A stretch of 53,298 nt of DNA from Tenericutes bacterium 4572_104. GTDB lineage: Bacteria > Bacillota_I > Bacilli_A > Izemoplasmatales > UBA5603. How positions within the stretch are numbered: the first letter of the stretch is position 1; each line of letters opens with the position of its first letter. The notes under the pieces are model-generated. The model did no database searches, was not told where the DNA came from, and worked only from the letters and a program-made list of their open reading frames with translations. Shown one piece after another: positions 26,230-35,191 of the stretch. Location of the stretch: the NCBI GenBank assembly GCA_002084435.1, contig NBLG01000003.1, positions 1 to 53,298 on the forward strand. Direction: 5' to 3'. A program made the translations under genes and the position numbers.

Positions 26230-27078
26230 TTATTTCATAATATACAAGATTCCTATAGTCCCTTTTCCACAATGACTAGAAATAACGCATCCCGCATCGG
26301 TTTCATAAAGATTTTTTATTGAAGAAATTTCTTTTAAATTATCTTTAATATATAGATAGGAATCATAAGCCAAAGAATGTGTAATCATAACGAATTCTTC
26401 ATCTATATTATCTTTTAATTGAATAAATTCATTAATTAAAAGATCAATTCCTTTACGGATATTTCCTCTAGCTTTTTTGCCTACTTTCATAGTACCATCG
26501 CGAACTTTAATAATTGGTTTGATTTTTAATACTCCACCCATTAACGCTGATAAGGCACTTAATCTTCCACCTTTGTATAAATAATCTAGTGTATCAATAA
26601 CAAATTGGCTTCTTACTTTAGGAACTAACTCATCTACTTTTTCTTTAATTTCTTCAGCGCTTAATCCTTCTTCTTTGTATTTAGCAGCTTTTAATAATAA
26701 AAGTCCAATTCCACTAGATAAATTTAAGGAATCAATTAAAAATATATCTTCGGAATCTAACATTTTTTTAGCGGTGTAAGCGCTAGTAAGTGTTGCAGAG
26801 AATTTAGACCCAATACCAATATAGATAATTTGATAATTTAGGTCTAAATATTTTTTAAATATTTTATAGAAATCCCCTGGTGAAGCAGCTGATGTCTTTG
26901 GCAACATATTATATTTTTCTACTAGTCTATACATTTTTTCTGTATTTAAATCAACCAAATCTCTGTAGCTTTCTTCGTTAAAATTAACATATAAAGGAAC
27001 GATATCAATTTCGTATTTTTCTAATAATTCCTTTGATAAGTCACAAGTACTATCAGATATAATTTTAATTTTCTTCAT
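26230..27078 (-). CDS. DegV family fatty-acid-binding protein
   Basis: A 282-residue DegV protein. It begins KIISDSTCDLSKELLEKYEIDIVPLYV and has the family motifs TSAASPGDFYKIF, IYIGIGSKFSATLTSA and LDYLYKGGRLSAL. Family knowledge: DegV (FakB) proteins bind a fatty acid and present it to FakA kinase, allowing use of external fatty acids for phospholipids. The ligand here cannot be read. Promoter TTTACA-17-TATAAT lies upstream (27125-27097). It is divergent from the fumarase operon. Confidence 0.9.
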   Translation of the reverse strand: MKKIKIISDSTCDLSKELLEKYEIDIVPLYVNFNEESYRDLVDLNTEKMYRLVEKYNMLPKTSAASPGDFYKIFKKYLDLNYQIIYIGIGSKFSATLTSAYTAKKMLDSEDIFLIDSLNLSSGIGLLLLKAAKYKEEGLSAEEIKEKVDELVPKVRSQFVIDTLDYLYKGGRLSALSALMGGVLKIKPIIKVRDGTMKVGKKARGNIRKGIDLLINEFIQLKDNIDEEFVMITHSLAYDSYLYIKDNLKEISSIKNLYETDAGCVISSHCGKGTIGILYIMK

Positions 27079-27096
27079 AATTCACCCTCGAAGTAT

Positions 27097-27125
27097 ATTA
27101 TAACGAAAAATATATGAATTGTAAA
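27097..27125 (-). promoter_or_regulatory. Promoter of degV
   Basis: TTTACA (27125-27120), 17-base spacer and TATAAT (27102-27097). The inverted repeat ATTCAA-A-TTGAAT (27127-27139) lies just upstream of the -35. Confidence 0.6.
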
Positions 27126-27169
27126 TATTCAAATTGAATGTTAAATATAATTCAAAATTTATATTTTAA

Positions 27170-27178
27170 TGTTATAAT
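27170..27178 (+). promoter_or_regulatory. Extended -10 promoter of the fumarase operon
   Basis: TGTTATAAT, 19 bases before the alpha-subunit ATG; no good -35 is seen. Confidence 0.45.
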
Positions 27179-27197
27179 AATCATGAGAGGTGAAATA

Positions 27198-28052
27198 ATG
27201 TTAACAGTTCCAAAAGATGAGGTTGTTTCTAGTATAAAAGATATGATTATTGAAACTACAAAAACATTAGATAAATCTGTAGTTGATGCTTTAGTTTTTG
27301 CTTATGAAAACGAAGAAAATAAATTAGCTAAAAACATCTTAGATAAAATTATTGAAAATCAAAAAATAGCTAAAGAAGAGAATATTCCTCTTTGTCAAGA
27401 CACCGGTCTTGTCGTTTGTTTCGTTGAAGTTGGTAGAAAACTAATGTTTGATTATGATTTAAGAGAAGCTATCAATGAAGGTGTTCACAAAGGTTATATA
27501 GATGGATATTTAAGAAAATCTATAGTTAAACATCCATTTAACAGAATCAATACTTTAGACAATACACCAGCTATTATTCATTTTGATTTTATTCCTGGAG
27601 ATAAGTTAATAATTCACTTAGCCCCTAAAGGTGGAGGCAGTGAGAATATGTCTACACTTAAAATGTTAAGTCCTACTGATGGACGTGATGGTGTTATAGA
27701 TTTTGTATTAAAAACCATTAAAGAAGCTGGTGGCAAACCTTGTCCTCCTCTTATTGTAGGTGTTGGAATTGGTGGCAATTTTGAACATGTAGCTTATCTC
27801 GCTAAAAAAGCTATTTTTAGGCCAATAGATGATGAAGCTATTGTGGAAGAAGACAGATTATTAGAAAAAGAACTATTAGAAAAAATAAATAAATTGAATG
27901 TCGGTCCAATGGGTCTTGGTGGTAAAACAACTGCCTTAGCTGTAAAGGTTAATTCTGCCCCTTGTCATATAGCATCACTCCCTGTAGCGGTTAACCTTCA
28001 ATGCCACAGCGCGAGAAAGAAAGAGGTGACTTTCATTGGAAAAAAAGCTTAA
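27198..28052 (+). CDS. Class I fumarase / tartrate dehydratase-type hydro-lyase, alpha subunit
   Basis: 284 residues from the ATG at 27198, which has GAGGTGA upstream; the frame extends further but without a ribosome-binding site. [4Fe-4S] cysteines are seen in PLCQDTGLVV, in KPCPPLIVGVGIGG and in NLQCHSARKK. Together with the beta subunit it forms the oxygen-sensitive split hydro-lyase. It may interconvert fumarate and malate; L-tartrate dehydratase or mesaconase are close alternatives. No other citric-acid-cycle gene is in the window, so a role in fumarate production or aspartate/malate fermentation is a guess. Confidence 0.88.
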   Translation: MLTVPKDEVVSSIKDMIIETTKTLDKSVVDALVFAYENEENKLAKNILDKIIENQKIAKEENIPLCQDTGLVVCFVEVGRKLMFDYDLREAINEGVHKGYIDGYLRKSIVKHPFNRINTLDNTPAIIHFDFIPGDKLIIHLAPKGGGSENMSTLKMLSPTDGRDGVIDFVLKTIKEAGGKPCPPLIVGVGIGGNFEHVAYLAKKAIFRPIDDEAIVEEDRLLEKELLEKINKLNVGPMGLGGKTTALAVKVNSAPCHIASLPVAVNLQCHSARKKEVTFIGKKA

Positions 28053-28557
28053 TACACCTATATCTGATAGTGTAAGAACAAGTTTAAGGGTTGGTGAAGA
28101 GGTTTTAATAAATGGTGTAATTTATACCGCAAGAGACGCAGCTCATAAATTAATGGTTGAAGCTATTAAAAATGGTGAAGATCTTCCATTTAATTTTGAA
28201 GGACAAATAGTTTATTATGTTGGCCCTACTCCAGCAAGGCCAAATAAACCAATTGGTTCTTGTGGCCCTACTTCTAGTTATAGAATGGATAATTTAAGCC
28301 CTATTCTTATGAATAAAGGACTAAAAATAATGATTGGTAAGGGTGAACGTTCAAATGAAATGATTTCTGAAATAAAAAAAGAGAAGGCTGTTTATTTAAT
28401 TGCAATCGGCGGTATAGGTGCTTTGTTATCTAAAACAGTTATCTCTAGTGAGGTTATTGCTTATCCAGAATTAGGTCCTGAAGCAGTTAGAAAACTCATT
28501 GTAAAAGATTTTCCAGCGATTGTCGCAATTGATTCAATAGGAAACTCTATATTTTAA
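28036..28557 (+). CDS. Class I fumarase-type hydro-lyase, beta subunit
   Basis: A 173-residue beta subunit. It starts with TTG at 28036, supported by AGAGGTG 5 bases upstream and a 17-base overlap with the alpha subunit. Family motifs are GRDAAHKLM, YYVGPTPARPNKPIGSCGPTSSYRMD and IGKGERS. The final GPEAVRKLIVKDFPAIVAIDS is typical of the C-terminal swivel domain. The pair is co-translated and ends in a bidirectional terminator. Confidence 0.88.
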   Translation: MEKKLNTPISDSVRTSLRVGEEVLINGVIYTARDAAHKLMVEAIKNGEDLPFNFEGQIVYYVGPTPARPNKPIGSCGPTSSYRMDNLSPILMNKGLKIMIGKGERSNEMISEIKKEKAVYLIAIGGIGALLSKTVISSEVIAYPELGPEAVRKLIVKDFPAIVAIDSIGNSIF

Positions 28558-28563
28558 AAAAAG

Positions 28564-28594
28564 CCCCCTATTTCTTGTGAAATAGAGGGTTTTA
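28564..28594. terminator. Bidirectional terminator between the fumarase operon and proS
   Basis: CCCCTATTTC and GAAATAGAGGG pair with one bulged A, flanked by A and T runs, between convergent genes. Confidence 0.75.
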
Positions 28595-28596
28595 TA

Positions 28597-30030
28597 TTAA
28601 TATGCTTTTGCAAAATATACGAGATGTTTTGCTTTTTTACCGCAAACTGGACAAGTTTCTCCAATTGGAGTTTGATCAAATGGCAAACATCTTGATGAAG
28701 CAGCTGTATCGGCTTTTATTTTTTCTTCACAAGCTTTATCTCCGCACCACATCATTTTAACATAGCCACCTTTTTCTTTGATTATCTTTTTAAATTCATT
28801 ATAATCATTGGTTTCTCTTGTATTATCTAATACATTCATCAAAGCTCTTTGATACATATCTTGATGAATATGTTCTAATAAAGAAGGAATTGATTCAGCT
28901 ACTATTTCTAAATCTAATGTAAGTTTTTCGCCGTTATAACGTTTAGCGATTACACACTTATTGTTTTCTAAATCTCTAGGTCCTATTTCTATTCTTAAAG
29001 GAATACCTTTCATTTCACTCTCTGCGAATTTCCAACCAGGAGATTTATCAGAATCATCAATTTTAACTCTAATAGACATTTCTTCTAATTCTTTCTTAAT
29101 AGAAATACAAGCTTCCATTACTCCTGGTTTTTGACTTTGAATTGGGATAATCATAACCTGTGTTGGAGCTAGATATGGAGGTAAAACTAATCCTGAATCA
29201 TCACCGTGAACCATAATTACTGCGCCAATTAACCTAGTTGATACCCCCCAAGATGTTTGATGAGGAAGTTTAACTAAACCATCTTTATCTTGGAAAGAAA
29301 TATTAAATGCTTTTGCAAATCCCGTACCCAAATAATGAGTAGTACCGCTTTGCAAAGCTTTTCCATCATGCATTAAAGCTTCTATTGAATATGTATCAAC
29401 TGCCCCAGCAAATTTTTCTTTTTCTGTTTTCTTACCTACAATAAATGGAATAGCTAATAAATCTTTTCCAAGTTTTTCATAAATATCTAACATATCCATT
29501 GCTTCAGTTCTAGCTTCTTCTTCGGTTCTGTGAACAGTGTGTCCTTCTTGCCAAAGAAATTCACTACCTCTTAAGAAAGGTCTAGTTGTTTTTTCCCATC
29601 TAACAACAGAGCACCATTGATTGTATTTTTTTGGTAAATCACGGTAAGATGTAATAATTTTAGAATAATGACTACAAAACAATGTTTCTGATGTAGGGCG
29701 TATTATTAAACGTTCAGTTAATTCTTCATTTCCTCCAACTGTAACAATAGCAGTTTCTGGTTTGAACCCTTCAACGTGTTCAGCTTCTTTTAAAAATAAT
29801 GATTCCGGAATGACAAGTGGCATATAGACATTTTCATGTCCTGTTTTTTTAAATTGATCATCTAAATAATTTTTAATGTTTTCCCATAAAGCATATCCAT
29901 ATGGACGATAAATAATGAAGCCTTTTGCTTCAGAATAATCCATTAATTCAGCTTTTCTACAGACATCTGTATACCACCTTGCGAAATCTGTATCTCTAGC
30001 CGTTATTTCTTTAACTAATTTTTTTGCCAT
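28597..30030 (-). CDS. proS: Prolyl-tRNA synthetase, archaeal/eukaryotic type
   Basis: A 477-residue short ProRS without the INS editing domain. Class II motif 2 is RWEKTTRPFLRGSEFLWQEGHTVH, and motif 3 residues lie in the TSWGVSTRLIGAVIMVHGDD segment. The C-terminal zinc-like domain has cysteines in MWCGDKACEEKI and CPVCGKKAKH. It charges tRNA-Pro. This type is usual in Mollicutes and some Clostridia, unlike the long bacterial type of Bacillus. AAGGAG precedes the start, and an extended -10 promoter lies just before it. Confidence 0.95.
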   Translation of the reverse strand: MAKKLVKEITARDTDFARWYTDVCRKAELMDYSEAKGFIIYRPYGYALWENIKNYLDDQFKKTGHENVYMPLVIPESLFLKEAEHVEGFKPETAIVTVGGNEELTERLIIRPTSETLFCSHYSKIITSYRDLPKKYNQWCSVVRWEKTTRPFLRGSEFLWQEGHTVHRTEEEARTEAMDMLDIYEKLGKDLLAIPFIVGKKTEKEKFAGAVDTYSIEALMHDGKALQSGTTHYLGTGFAKAFNISFQDKDGLVKLPHQTSWGVSTRLIGAVIMVHGDDSGLVLPPYLAPTQVMIIPIQSQKPGVMEACISIKKELEEMSIRVKIDDSDKSPGWKFAESEMKGIPLRIEIGPRDLENNKCVIAKRYNGEKLTLDLEIVAESIPSLLEHIHQDMYQRALMNVLDNTRETNDYNEFKKIIKEKGGYVKMMWCGDKACEEKIKADTAASSRCLPFDQTPIGETCPVCGKKAKHLVYFAKAY

Positions 30031-30053
30031 AATATCACTCCTTATTTTTAAGT

Positions 30054-30062
30054 ATTATATCA
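30054..30062 (-). promoter_or_regulatory. Extended -10 promoter of proS
   Basis: TGATATAAT on the minus strand, 24 bases before the proS ATG and immediately after the galT stop. Confidence 0.5.
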
Positions 30063-30066
30063 CAGT

Positions 30067-31539
30067 TTAAATACATCCTTCAAGAAATCTATATAAATCT
30101 TCTTTCTTACCATATTTAAAGACATTACAGTCTTCTAATACTTGTTCAAAAATAAGTCCAACTTCTTCTCTTAATCGTTCTTTAAGATTAGATTTAGGTA
30201 TTTGTTTTTCTTTTAATTCATTTATCCAATCTAAATGTTTTTCTAATTCAGGATATTTTGAAGGATCTTTATTTTCGCTTAAACAAAGTTCTATTAAATC
30301 CAGTTCTTTTTTTAGTCTTCCCGGTAAGATAGCTAATCCCATTACTTCAATTAAGCCGATATTTTCCTTTTTAATATGGAATAATTCTTCTCTTGGATGA
30401 AATAATCCATATGGTTTTTCTTTAGTAGTATAATTATTTCTTAAAACGAAATAAAATTCATACATAGCGCCGTTAAGTTTTAATATCGGTGTTACTGCAT
30501 TATGATCTTTATCTGTATGTTTAAAAATATTTATTTCTTTATTTTCATAATTATTCCAATATTGTAACAAGTCACTAGCCGCATCTAATAAGCTGTTTTC
30601 ATTATTAGAACTAATGCGTATTACAGATAAAGGCCAATCTAATATTTCATAAGTAACTTTTCTTTTTTTATATTTTCTTAAAACTTTTGCTTGTTCTATA
30701 GGGAAATCAAATTTACCACCTTGGAAATGATGGTGATTCAAGATAGATCCTCCAACAATAGGAAGTCCCGCATTTGAACCTATTAAATAATGAGGAAATT
30801 TATTGATAAAATCAACTAATTCCGCAAATGTTCTTTCATTAACATACATATTGGAATGTTCTTTCCGCAATACAATAATATGTTCATTAAAATATGCATA
30901 TGGAGAGTATTGTAATCCCCAGGCATCTTTTTCATGATTTAAAGTGAGAGATATTACTCTATGATTTGACCTAGGTGCTAAACTAGTTGATTGATAAACT
31001 CCTACATTTTCCATACATAAAGGACATTTTGGATATTTATCTTGAATTAAAGCTTGACGCTTAATATCTAATGGATCTTTTTCTGGTTTAGATAGATTAA
31101 TTGTTAACTGTAACTCGCTATATTTGCCATCATATGTAAATTTAATATTTTGGTCAATGCGTTTAGTTTTTATATAATTGCTTTTAATAGAAAGATTATG
31201 AAAAAAAGTAGTCGCAGTTAATGGCCCTGTTTTATATTGTTTATAGAACATTTTATTTAATTCACTAGGCCTTGGCAATAAGCAATCTACTATTTTAGAT
31301 TCAAAAGCATCTCTTTCATTAATAGTATTTGAAGCTAATATTTTATTTTCAAAAGCATAGTCTAATATACTATTAATCACTTCAAAGAAATCAACTTTAT
31401 AGTCTATTTCTTCCCATTTAAAACTACTCAATTTTAATAAATATAATATTTGGTTAACTGCGTAATATGCATCATCATTTGATAAATATAGATTTTCTTT
31501 AGCATATTTAATTAATTGATTTATTCTAGTATTAATCAT
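30067..31539 (-). CDS. galT: UDP-glucose-hexose-1-phosphate uridylyltransferase, Firmicutes type
   Basis: About 490 residues from the ATG at 31539, which has GGGGAG upstream; the longer frame reaches into galE. It is the long GalT class 2 of Firmicutes. A CPLC-type cysteine pair (KCPLCMENVG) is visible, and the active-site HHHFQGG motif lies in GGSILNHHHFQGGKFD. It swaps UMP between UDP-glucose and galactose 1-phosphate in the Leloir pathway. It follows galE by 2 bases. No galK lies in the window. Confidence 0.93.
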   Translation of the reverse strand: MINTRINQLIKYAKENLYLSNDDAYYAVNQILYLLKLSSFKWEEIDYKVDFFEVINSILDYAFENKILASNTINERDAFESKIVDCLLPRPSELNKMFYKQYKTGPLTATTFFHNLSIKSNYIKTKRIDQNIKFTYDGKYSELQLTINLSKPEKDPLDIKRQALIQDKYPKCPLCMENVGVYQSTSLAPRSNHRVISLTLNHEKDAWGLQYSPYAYFNEHIIVLRKEHSNMYVNERTFAELVDFINKFPHYLIGSNAGLPIVGGSILNHHHFQGGKFDFPIEQAKVLRKYKKRKVTYEILDWPLSVIRISSNNENSLLDAASDLLQYWNNYENKEINIFKHTDKDHNAVTPILKLNGAMYEFYFVLRNNYTTKEKPYGLFHPREELFHIKKENIGLIEVMGLAILPGRLKKELDLIELCLSENKDPSKYPELEKHLDWINELKEKQIPKSNLKERLREEVGLIFEQVLEDCNVFKYGKKEDLYRFLEGCI

Positions 31540-31541
31540 AA

Positions 31542-32528
31542 TCACTCCCCATATCCGTTTGGATGTTTTTGATGAAACAACCAAGCGGATTGAATAATAT
31601 CTTTGATTCCTTTTTTAGGAGCCCAACCTAAAATTTCTTTTGCTTTTTTGTATGTGGCAACTAATTTATCGGGGTCTCCTAATCTCCTTTTTCCAAAAGC
31701 CATAGGAATTGGATGTTTAGTAACAATTCTAGCAGTCTCAACTATCTCTAAATTAGAATACCCAGTTTCAGTTCCTAGGTTAAAAATATTAGAAGGTTTA
31801 TCTTCATTTAAATATTCTAAAGCTTTTATATGTGCATCTGCTAAATCTTCCACATGAATATAATCTCTAATACATGTACCATCAAAGGTATTATAATCAT
31901 TTCCGAAAATTGTTATTTTTTCTCTTTTTCCTAGAGGCACTTGTAAAACAATAGGGATTAAATGAGTTTCAGGATTATGGTCTTCTCCTATAGAAGCGTC
32001 ACTACTAGCTCCAGCTACATTAAAATATCTCAAAGATACATAATGTATATCATGAGCATAATCAGCCCATTTCATCATTTGTTCCATCATTAGTTTAGTT
32101 TGTCCATAAGGATTAGTTGGCAAGGTTTCATATTCTTCAGTAATAGGCATTACATCATGCTCACCATAAGTAGCAGCTGATGAAGAAAAAACTATTTTTT
32201 TAATGTTATACTTAGCCATTGTTTCAAGTAAAACAATGGTTCCATATACATTATTATCAAAGTATTTCATTGGATCTTTCATCGATTCGCCAACTAAACT
32301 TGAAGCCGCAAAATGAATAACTGCATCAATAGTTTCTTTAGAAAATACTTCATCCATAAATTTCTTGTCTCTAATATCTCCCTGATAAAATTTAGCTTTT
32401 TTAGAAACAGCTTCAATGTGACCTGTCAATAAATTATCAATAACTATTACAGAGTGTCCATCATTAATAGCTCTAGCTACGAAGTGACTTCCAATATACC
32501 CTGCGCCACCTAATACAAGAAGTTTCAT
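31542..32528 (-). CDS. galE: UDP-glucose 4-epimerase
   Basis: About 328 residues from the ATG at 32528, in an ATGA overlap with the upstream pseudouridine synthase and preceded by GGAGAG. It is an extended short-chain dehydrogenase: NAD motif GGAGYIGSH, catalytic YxxxK in NPYGQTKLMME, and Ser in FSSSAATYGEH. It interconverts UDP-glucose and UDP-galactose, serving both the Leloir pathway with galT and the supply of UDP-galactose for glycolipids. Confidence 0.95.
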   Translation of the reverse strand: MKLLVLGGAGYIGSHFVARAINDGHSVIVIDNLLTGHIEAVSKKAKFYQGDIRDKKFMDEVFSKETIDAVIHFAASSLVGESMKDPMKYFDNNVYGTIVLLETMAKYNIKKIVFSSSAATYGEHDVMPITEEYETLPTNPYGQTKLMMEQMMKWADYAHDIHYVSLRYFNVAGASSDASIGEDHNPETHLIPIVLQVPLGKREKITIFGNDYNTFDGTCIRDYIHVEDLADAHIKALEYLNEDKPSNIFNLGTETGYSNLEIVETARIVTKHPIPMAFGKRRLGDPDKLVATYKKAKEILGWAPKKGIKDIIQSAWLFHQKHPNGYGE

Positions 32529-33226
32529 ATCTCTCTCCAATCTATTTTATTAATTTTACTGAATTTTAAGAATCTTTCATCATTTGGTTTATTTTTAAAT
32601 ATCATTTTCTCCTTTTTCACTGGGTGCGTAAATTCAAGGCTATACGCATATAATCCTAAGAAGAAATCTTTATTTATCATATTTCCATATTTTGAATCTC
32701 CATATAAGGGATGTCCATGATAAGAAAATTGAAAACGTATTTGATGAAATCTTCCAGTTATTAAATCTATATCAATAAGAGAATAGATATCTTCATTTAG
32801 TTTTGTTTGCCCTAAAACTTGATAATTAAGAATAGCTAATTTACCCGATATTTCTTCAGCTATAATAGCCTGTCTTTTTTCTTCGTTCTTAGAAAGATAA
32901 TCCACATACCTATCTCGTTTTTTTTCAAACGTACCCTTAGCTATAGCTAAATATCTTTTTTTGATATCGTGGTCTTTAACCTGTTTAGATAACCTTTTCG
33001 CTGCTTTTGAGGTCTTCGCAAACACCATAACTCCACCAACATTTATATCAAGTCTATGAACTAACCCAAGATAAACATTGCCAGGTTTATTATATTTTTC
33101 TTTGATATATTTCTTTAATTCATCCACCATATTAGGTTTGTCAATACTTCCTCCTTGAGATAAGACTCCTTGAGGTTTAACACAAACTAATATGTGATTG
33201 TCTTCAAATAAAATAGGAATATCCAT
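32525..33226 (-). CDS. RluA/RluD-family pseudouridine synthase
   Basis: A 233-residue synthase with the catalytic aspartate in LVHRLDINVGGVMVFAKT, followed by KRYLAIAKG and GRFHQIRFQFSYHGHPLYGDSKYG. No N-terminal S4 domain is present, so it is shorter than RluD and closer to the single-domain RluA/YhcT-like members. The substrate (23S rRNA or tRNA) cannot be told. It is translationally coupled to galE, although the functions appear unrelated. Confidence 0.88.
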   Translation of the reverse strand: MDIPILFEDNHILVCVKPQGVLSQGGSIDKPNMVDELKKYIKEKYNKPGNVYLGLVHRLDINVGGVMVFAKTSKAAKRLSKQVKDHDIKKRYLAIAKGTFEKKRDRYVDYLSKNEEKRQAIIAEEISGKLAILNYQVLGQTKLNEDIYSLIDIDLITGRFHQIRFQFSYHGHPLYGDSKYGNMINKDFFLGLYAYSLEFTHPVKKEKMIFKNKPNDERFLKFSKINKIDWREI

Positions 33227-33273
33227 AATTTCACTCTTCTTCTGTATTAATATTTTATCATAAATCCAAAGAA

Positions 33274-33298
33274 AAACTAAGCATTTTCGGCTTAGTTT
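33274..33298 (-). terminator. Terminator after aspS
   Basis: AAACTAAGC and GCTTAGTTT stem with a 7-base loop, followed by T5 on the minus strand. Confidence 0.8.
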
Positions 33299-33304
33299 TA
33301 TTAA

Positions 33305-34621
33305 TTATGGATTAACTCTATTTGGTCCTCTATATAAGAATGTAACATCTCTAATATTATCAATTTCAAATAATTGCATTAAAAATCTGTTTAAACCAAA
33401 GCCATATCCTCCATGAGGAGGCATACCATATCTAAAGAATTTAAAATAGAATTCTAATGATTCTTCGCTTAGCCCTTTTTCTTTAGCTTGTTTCATTAAG
33501 ATATCTATTCTATGTTCTCTCTGGGCTCCTGTAGTAATTTCTATACCTTTGTATAACAAATCAAAACTTTTAGTTAGTCCTGTTTCATCTAACATATGAT
33601 AAAACGGTCTAGCTTCAAAAGGATATTCTGTAATAAATACAAAATCAGAATTTAATTTTTTACGGGAATAAAGCCCTATTAATTCTTCTTCTTTTCTATC
33701 AAAGTCATATGATTTTTCGCCAACATATTTATAATTTTCTTGAATTATTTTTTTGGCTTCTTTAAATGTTATTCTTGGGAAAGTTGTTTCAGGTATTTTG
33801 ATTTCTTTTTTATATATTTTATGATAAGTTTCACCAATTTCTTTTTTTAACTTTTTCATAGTATAGACTAATACCGCTTCTTCTAAATCCATAACATCGT
33901 GGTGATTCTTAATCCAACTGATTTCACAGTCAACTGAAGTAAATTCAGTAGCGTGATAAGCAGTATGCGAATTTTCCGCTCTAAACACTGGGCCTATTTC
34001 AAAAACATTATTGAATCCAGCAGCCATAGCCATTTGTTTATAAAACTGAGGTGACTGTGCTAAATATACTTTTTTTCCAAAATAATCTAATGAGAATACT
34101 TCCGCTCCTGATTCAGAAGCAGTGCCTAAAATTTTAGGTGAATGAATTTCAATAAAATTATGATTTACCCAATATTCTCTCATTGCCATTTCCGCAATAG
34201 TTTGAGCTTTAAAAATCAAATAATTGCGTTCAATTCGCAAATCTAAAAAGCGATTATCTAAGCGAAGGTCTTGTTTAGATTTGTTATTATAATCCAATAA
34301 ATCAATTGGTAGTTCTTCTTCGCTTTTTGAAGTTACTTCAATACTTGAAGGGATGAATTCCATTCCTCTTAGTTTAACTTTTGGTTGTTCATAAATGATA
34401 CCTTTAATACTAACAGTACTTTCTTTAGTTAAATTAGAAACTACTTCATTTAATTTTTTATTCTCTTCATTCTTTTCAATAGTAACTTGAACTTTAGCCG
34501 AAGAATCTCTAATTATTACAAATTGAACATATTGAAGATCTCTAATTTTATCAACAAATCCAGATATAACAATTTCTTTATTAAAATACTTCGCTAAGTC
34601 TTTTAAATATATTTTTTCCAT
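33305..34621 (-). CDS. aspS: Aspartyl-tRNA synthetase, archaeal type
   Basis: A 438-residue class IIb synthetase with an N-terminal OB fold (residues 1-100) and catalytic core. The motif IGPVFRAENSHTAYHATEFTS and the final YGFGLNRFLMQLF are those of archaeal-type AspRS, which lacks the bacterial GAD insertion and is about 150 residues shorter than bacterial AspRS. It may be nondiscriminating, also charging tRNA-Asn for later amidation; discriminator residues could not be judged by eye. AsnRS is the main alternative. Single gene with its own promoter and terminator. Confidence 0.85.
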   Translation of the reverse strand: MEKIYLKDLAKYFNKEIVISGFVDKIRDLQYVQFVIIRDSSAKVQVTIEKNEENKKLNEVVSNLTKESTVSIKGIIYEQPKVKLRGMEFIPSSIEVTSKSEEELPIDLLDYNNKSKQDLRLDNRFLDLRIERNYLIFKAQTIAEMAMREYWVNHNFIEIHSPKILGTASESGAEVFSLDYFGKKVYLAQSPQFYKQMAMAAGFNNVFEIGPVFRAENSHTAYHATEFTSVDCEISWIKNHHDVMDLEEAVLVYTMKKLKKEIGETYHKIYKKEIKIPETTFPRITFKEAKKIIQENYKYVGEKSYDFDRKEEELIGLYSRKKLNSDFVFITEYPFEARPFYHMLDETGLTKSFDLLYKGIEITTGAQREHRIDILMKQAKEKGLSEESLEFYFKFFRYGMPPHGGYGFGLNRFLMQLFEIDNIRDVTFLYRGPNRVNP

Positions 34622-34651
34622 AAAAAACCCCTATTCATCTTTAGTCAAATT

Positions 34652-34680
34652 ATTATAGCATATTAATATATGCTTTTCAA
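34652..34680 (-). promoter_or_regulatory. Promoter of aspS with an inverted repeat filling the spacer
   Basis: TTGAAA (34680-34675), 17-base spacer and extended -10 TGCTATAAT (34660-34652). The spacer is almost exactly the inverted repeat AGCATAT-TAAT-ATATGCT (34657-34674). Confidence 0.65.
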
Positions 34681-34730
34681 TTATGTCTATATCAATTATA
34701 TAGCAATAATGTAAACTTTTTTTATTTTTT

Positions 34731-34748
34731 TGTTGACATATGTCAACA
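34731..34748 (+). promoter_or_regulatory. 18-bp perfect palindrome over the -35 of the NifX-ferredoxin operon
   Basis: TGTTGACATATGTCAACA is a perfect palindrome and contains a consensus TTGACA (34733-34738). ACATATG is also repeated directly at 34736 and 34746, ten bases apart. The -10 is poor (GACAAT at 17 bases), so an activator or repressor may act here. Confidence 0.55.
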
Positions 34749-34783
34749 TATGAGAGACAATATATATCGAGGAGGATTTAGAT

Positions 34784-35191
34784 ATGATAGTAGTTTGTGC
34801 AACAGATGATTTAATTCATTTCGCTGATGACCATTTTGGTGATGCTAAATATTACCAATTATATGAAATAACTGATAAATACATTCAAAAATTAGAAGAA
34901 ATTGACAATACTGCAAATATAGAATATGAAGTTCACAAACATAAAGCAATCAATGTTTTAAAGCTTTTTCATGGCAAAAATATTGACGCAATGGTTAACA
35001 CTGCTTTTGGGAAAAATATTACAGTAATAATAGAACATACTGTTCCTATTTTACCAAAAGAATTAGTAATAGAAAAAGGGTTAAATTTAATTAAAGAAAG
35101 CTTAAATGAAATCGAAGAGATTATGGCTTCTAAAACAAAATTTTATTTAAGAATATCTGAAAATAATGGAGTGATGACTTATGAACTTTAG
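34784..35191 (+). CDS. NifX/NifB-type dinitrogenase iron-molybdenum cofactor domain protein
   Basis: A 135-residue protein with the Nitro_FeMo-Co fold: a start MIVVCATDDLIHFADDHFGDAKYYQLYEI and the central KAINVLKLFHGKNIDAMVNTAFGKNI. Such proteins bind Fe-S or metal clusters and occur in many anaerobes without nitrogenase. No nif gene is nearby, so nitrogen fixation is not implied. GGAGG precedes the start. It overlaps the ferredoxin gene by 11 bases, so a shared role in cluster handling is likely. Exact function unknown. Confidence 0.8.
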   Translation: MIVVCATDDLIHFADDHFGDAKYYQLYEITDKYIQKLEEIDNTANIEYEVHKHKAINVLKLFHGKNIDAMVNTAFGKNITVIIEHTVPILPKELVIEKGLNLIKESLNEIEEIMASKTKFYLRISENNGVMTYEL

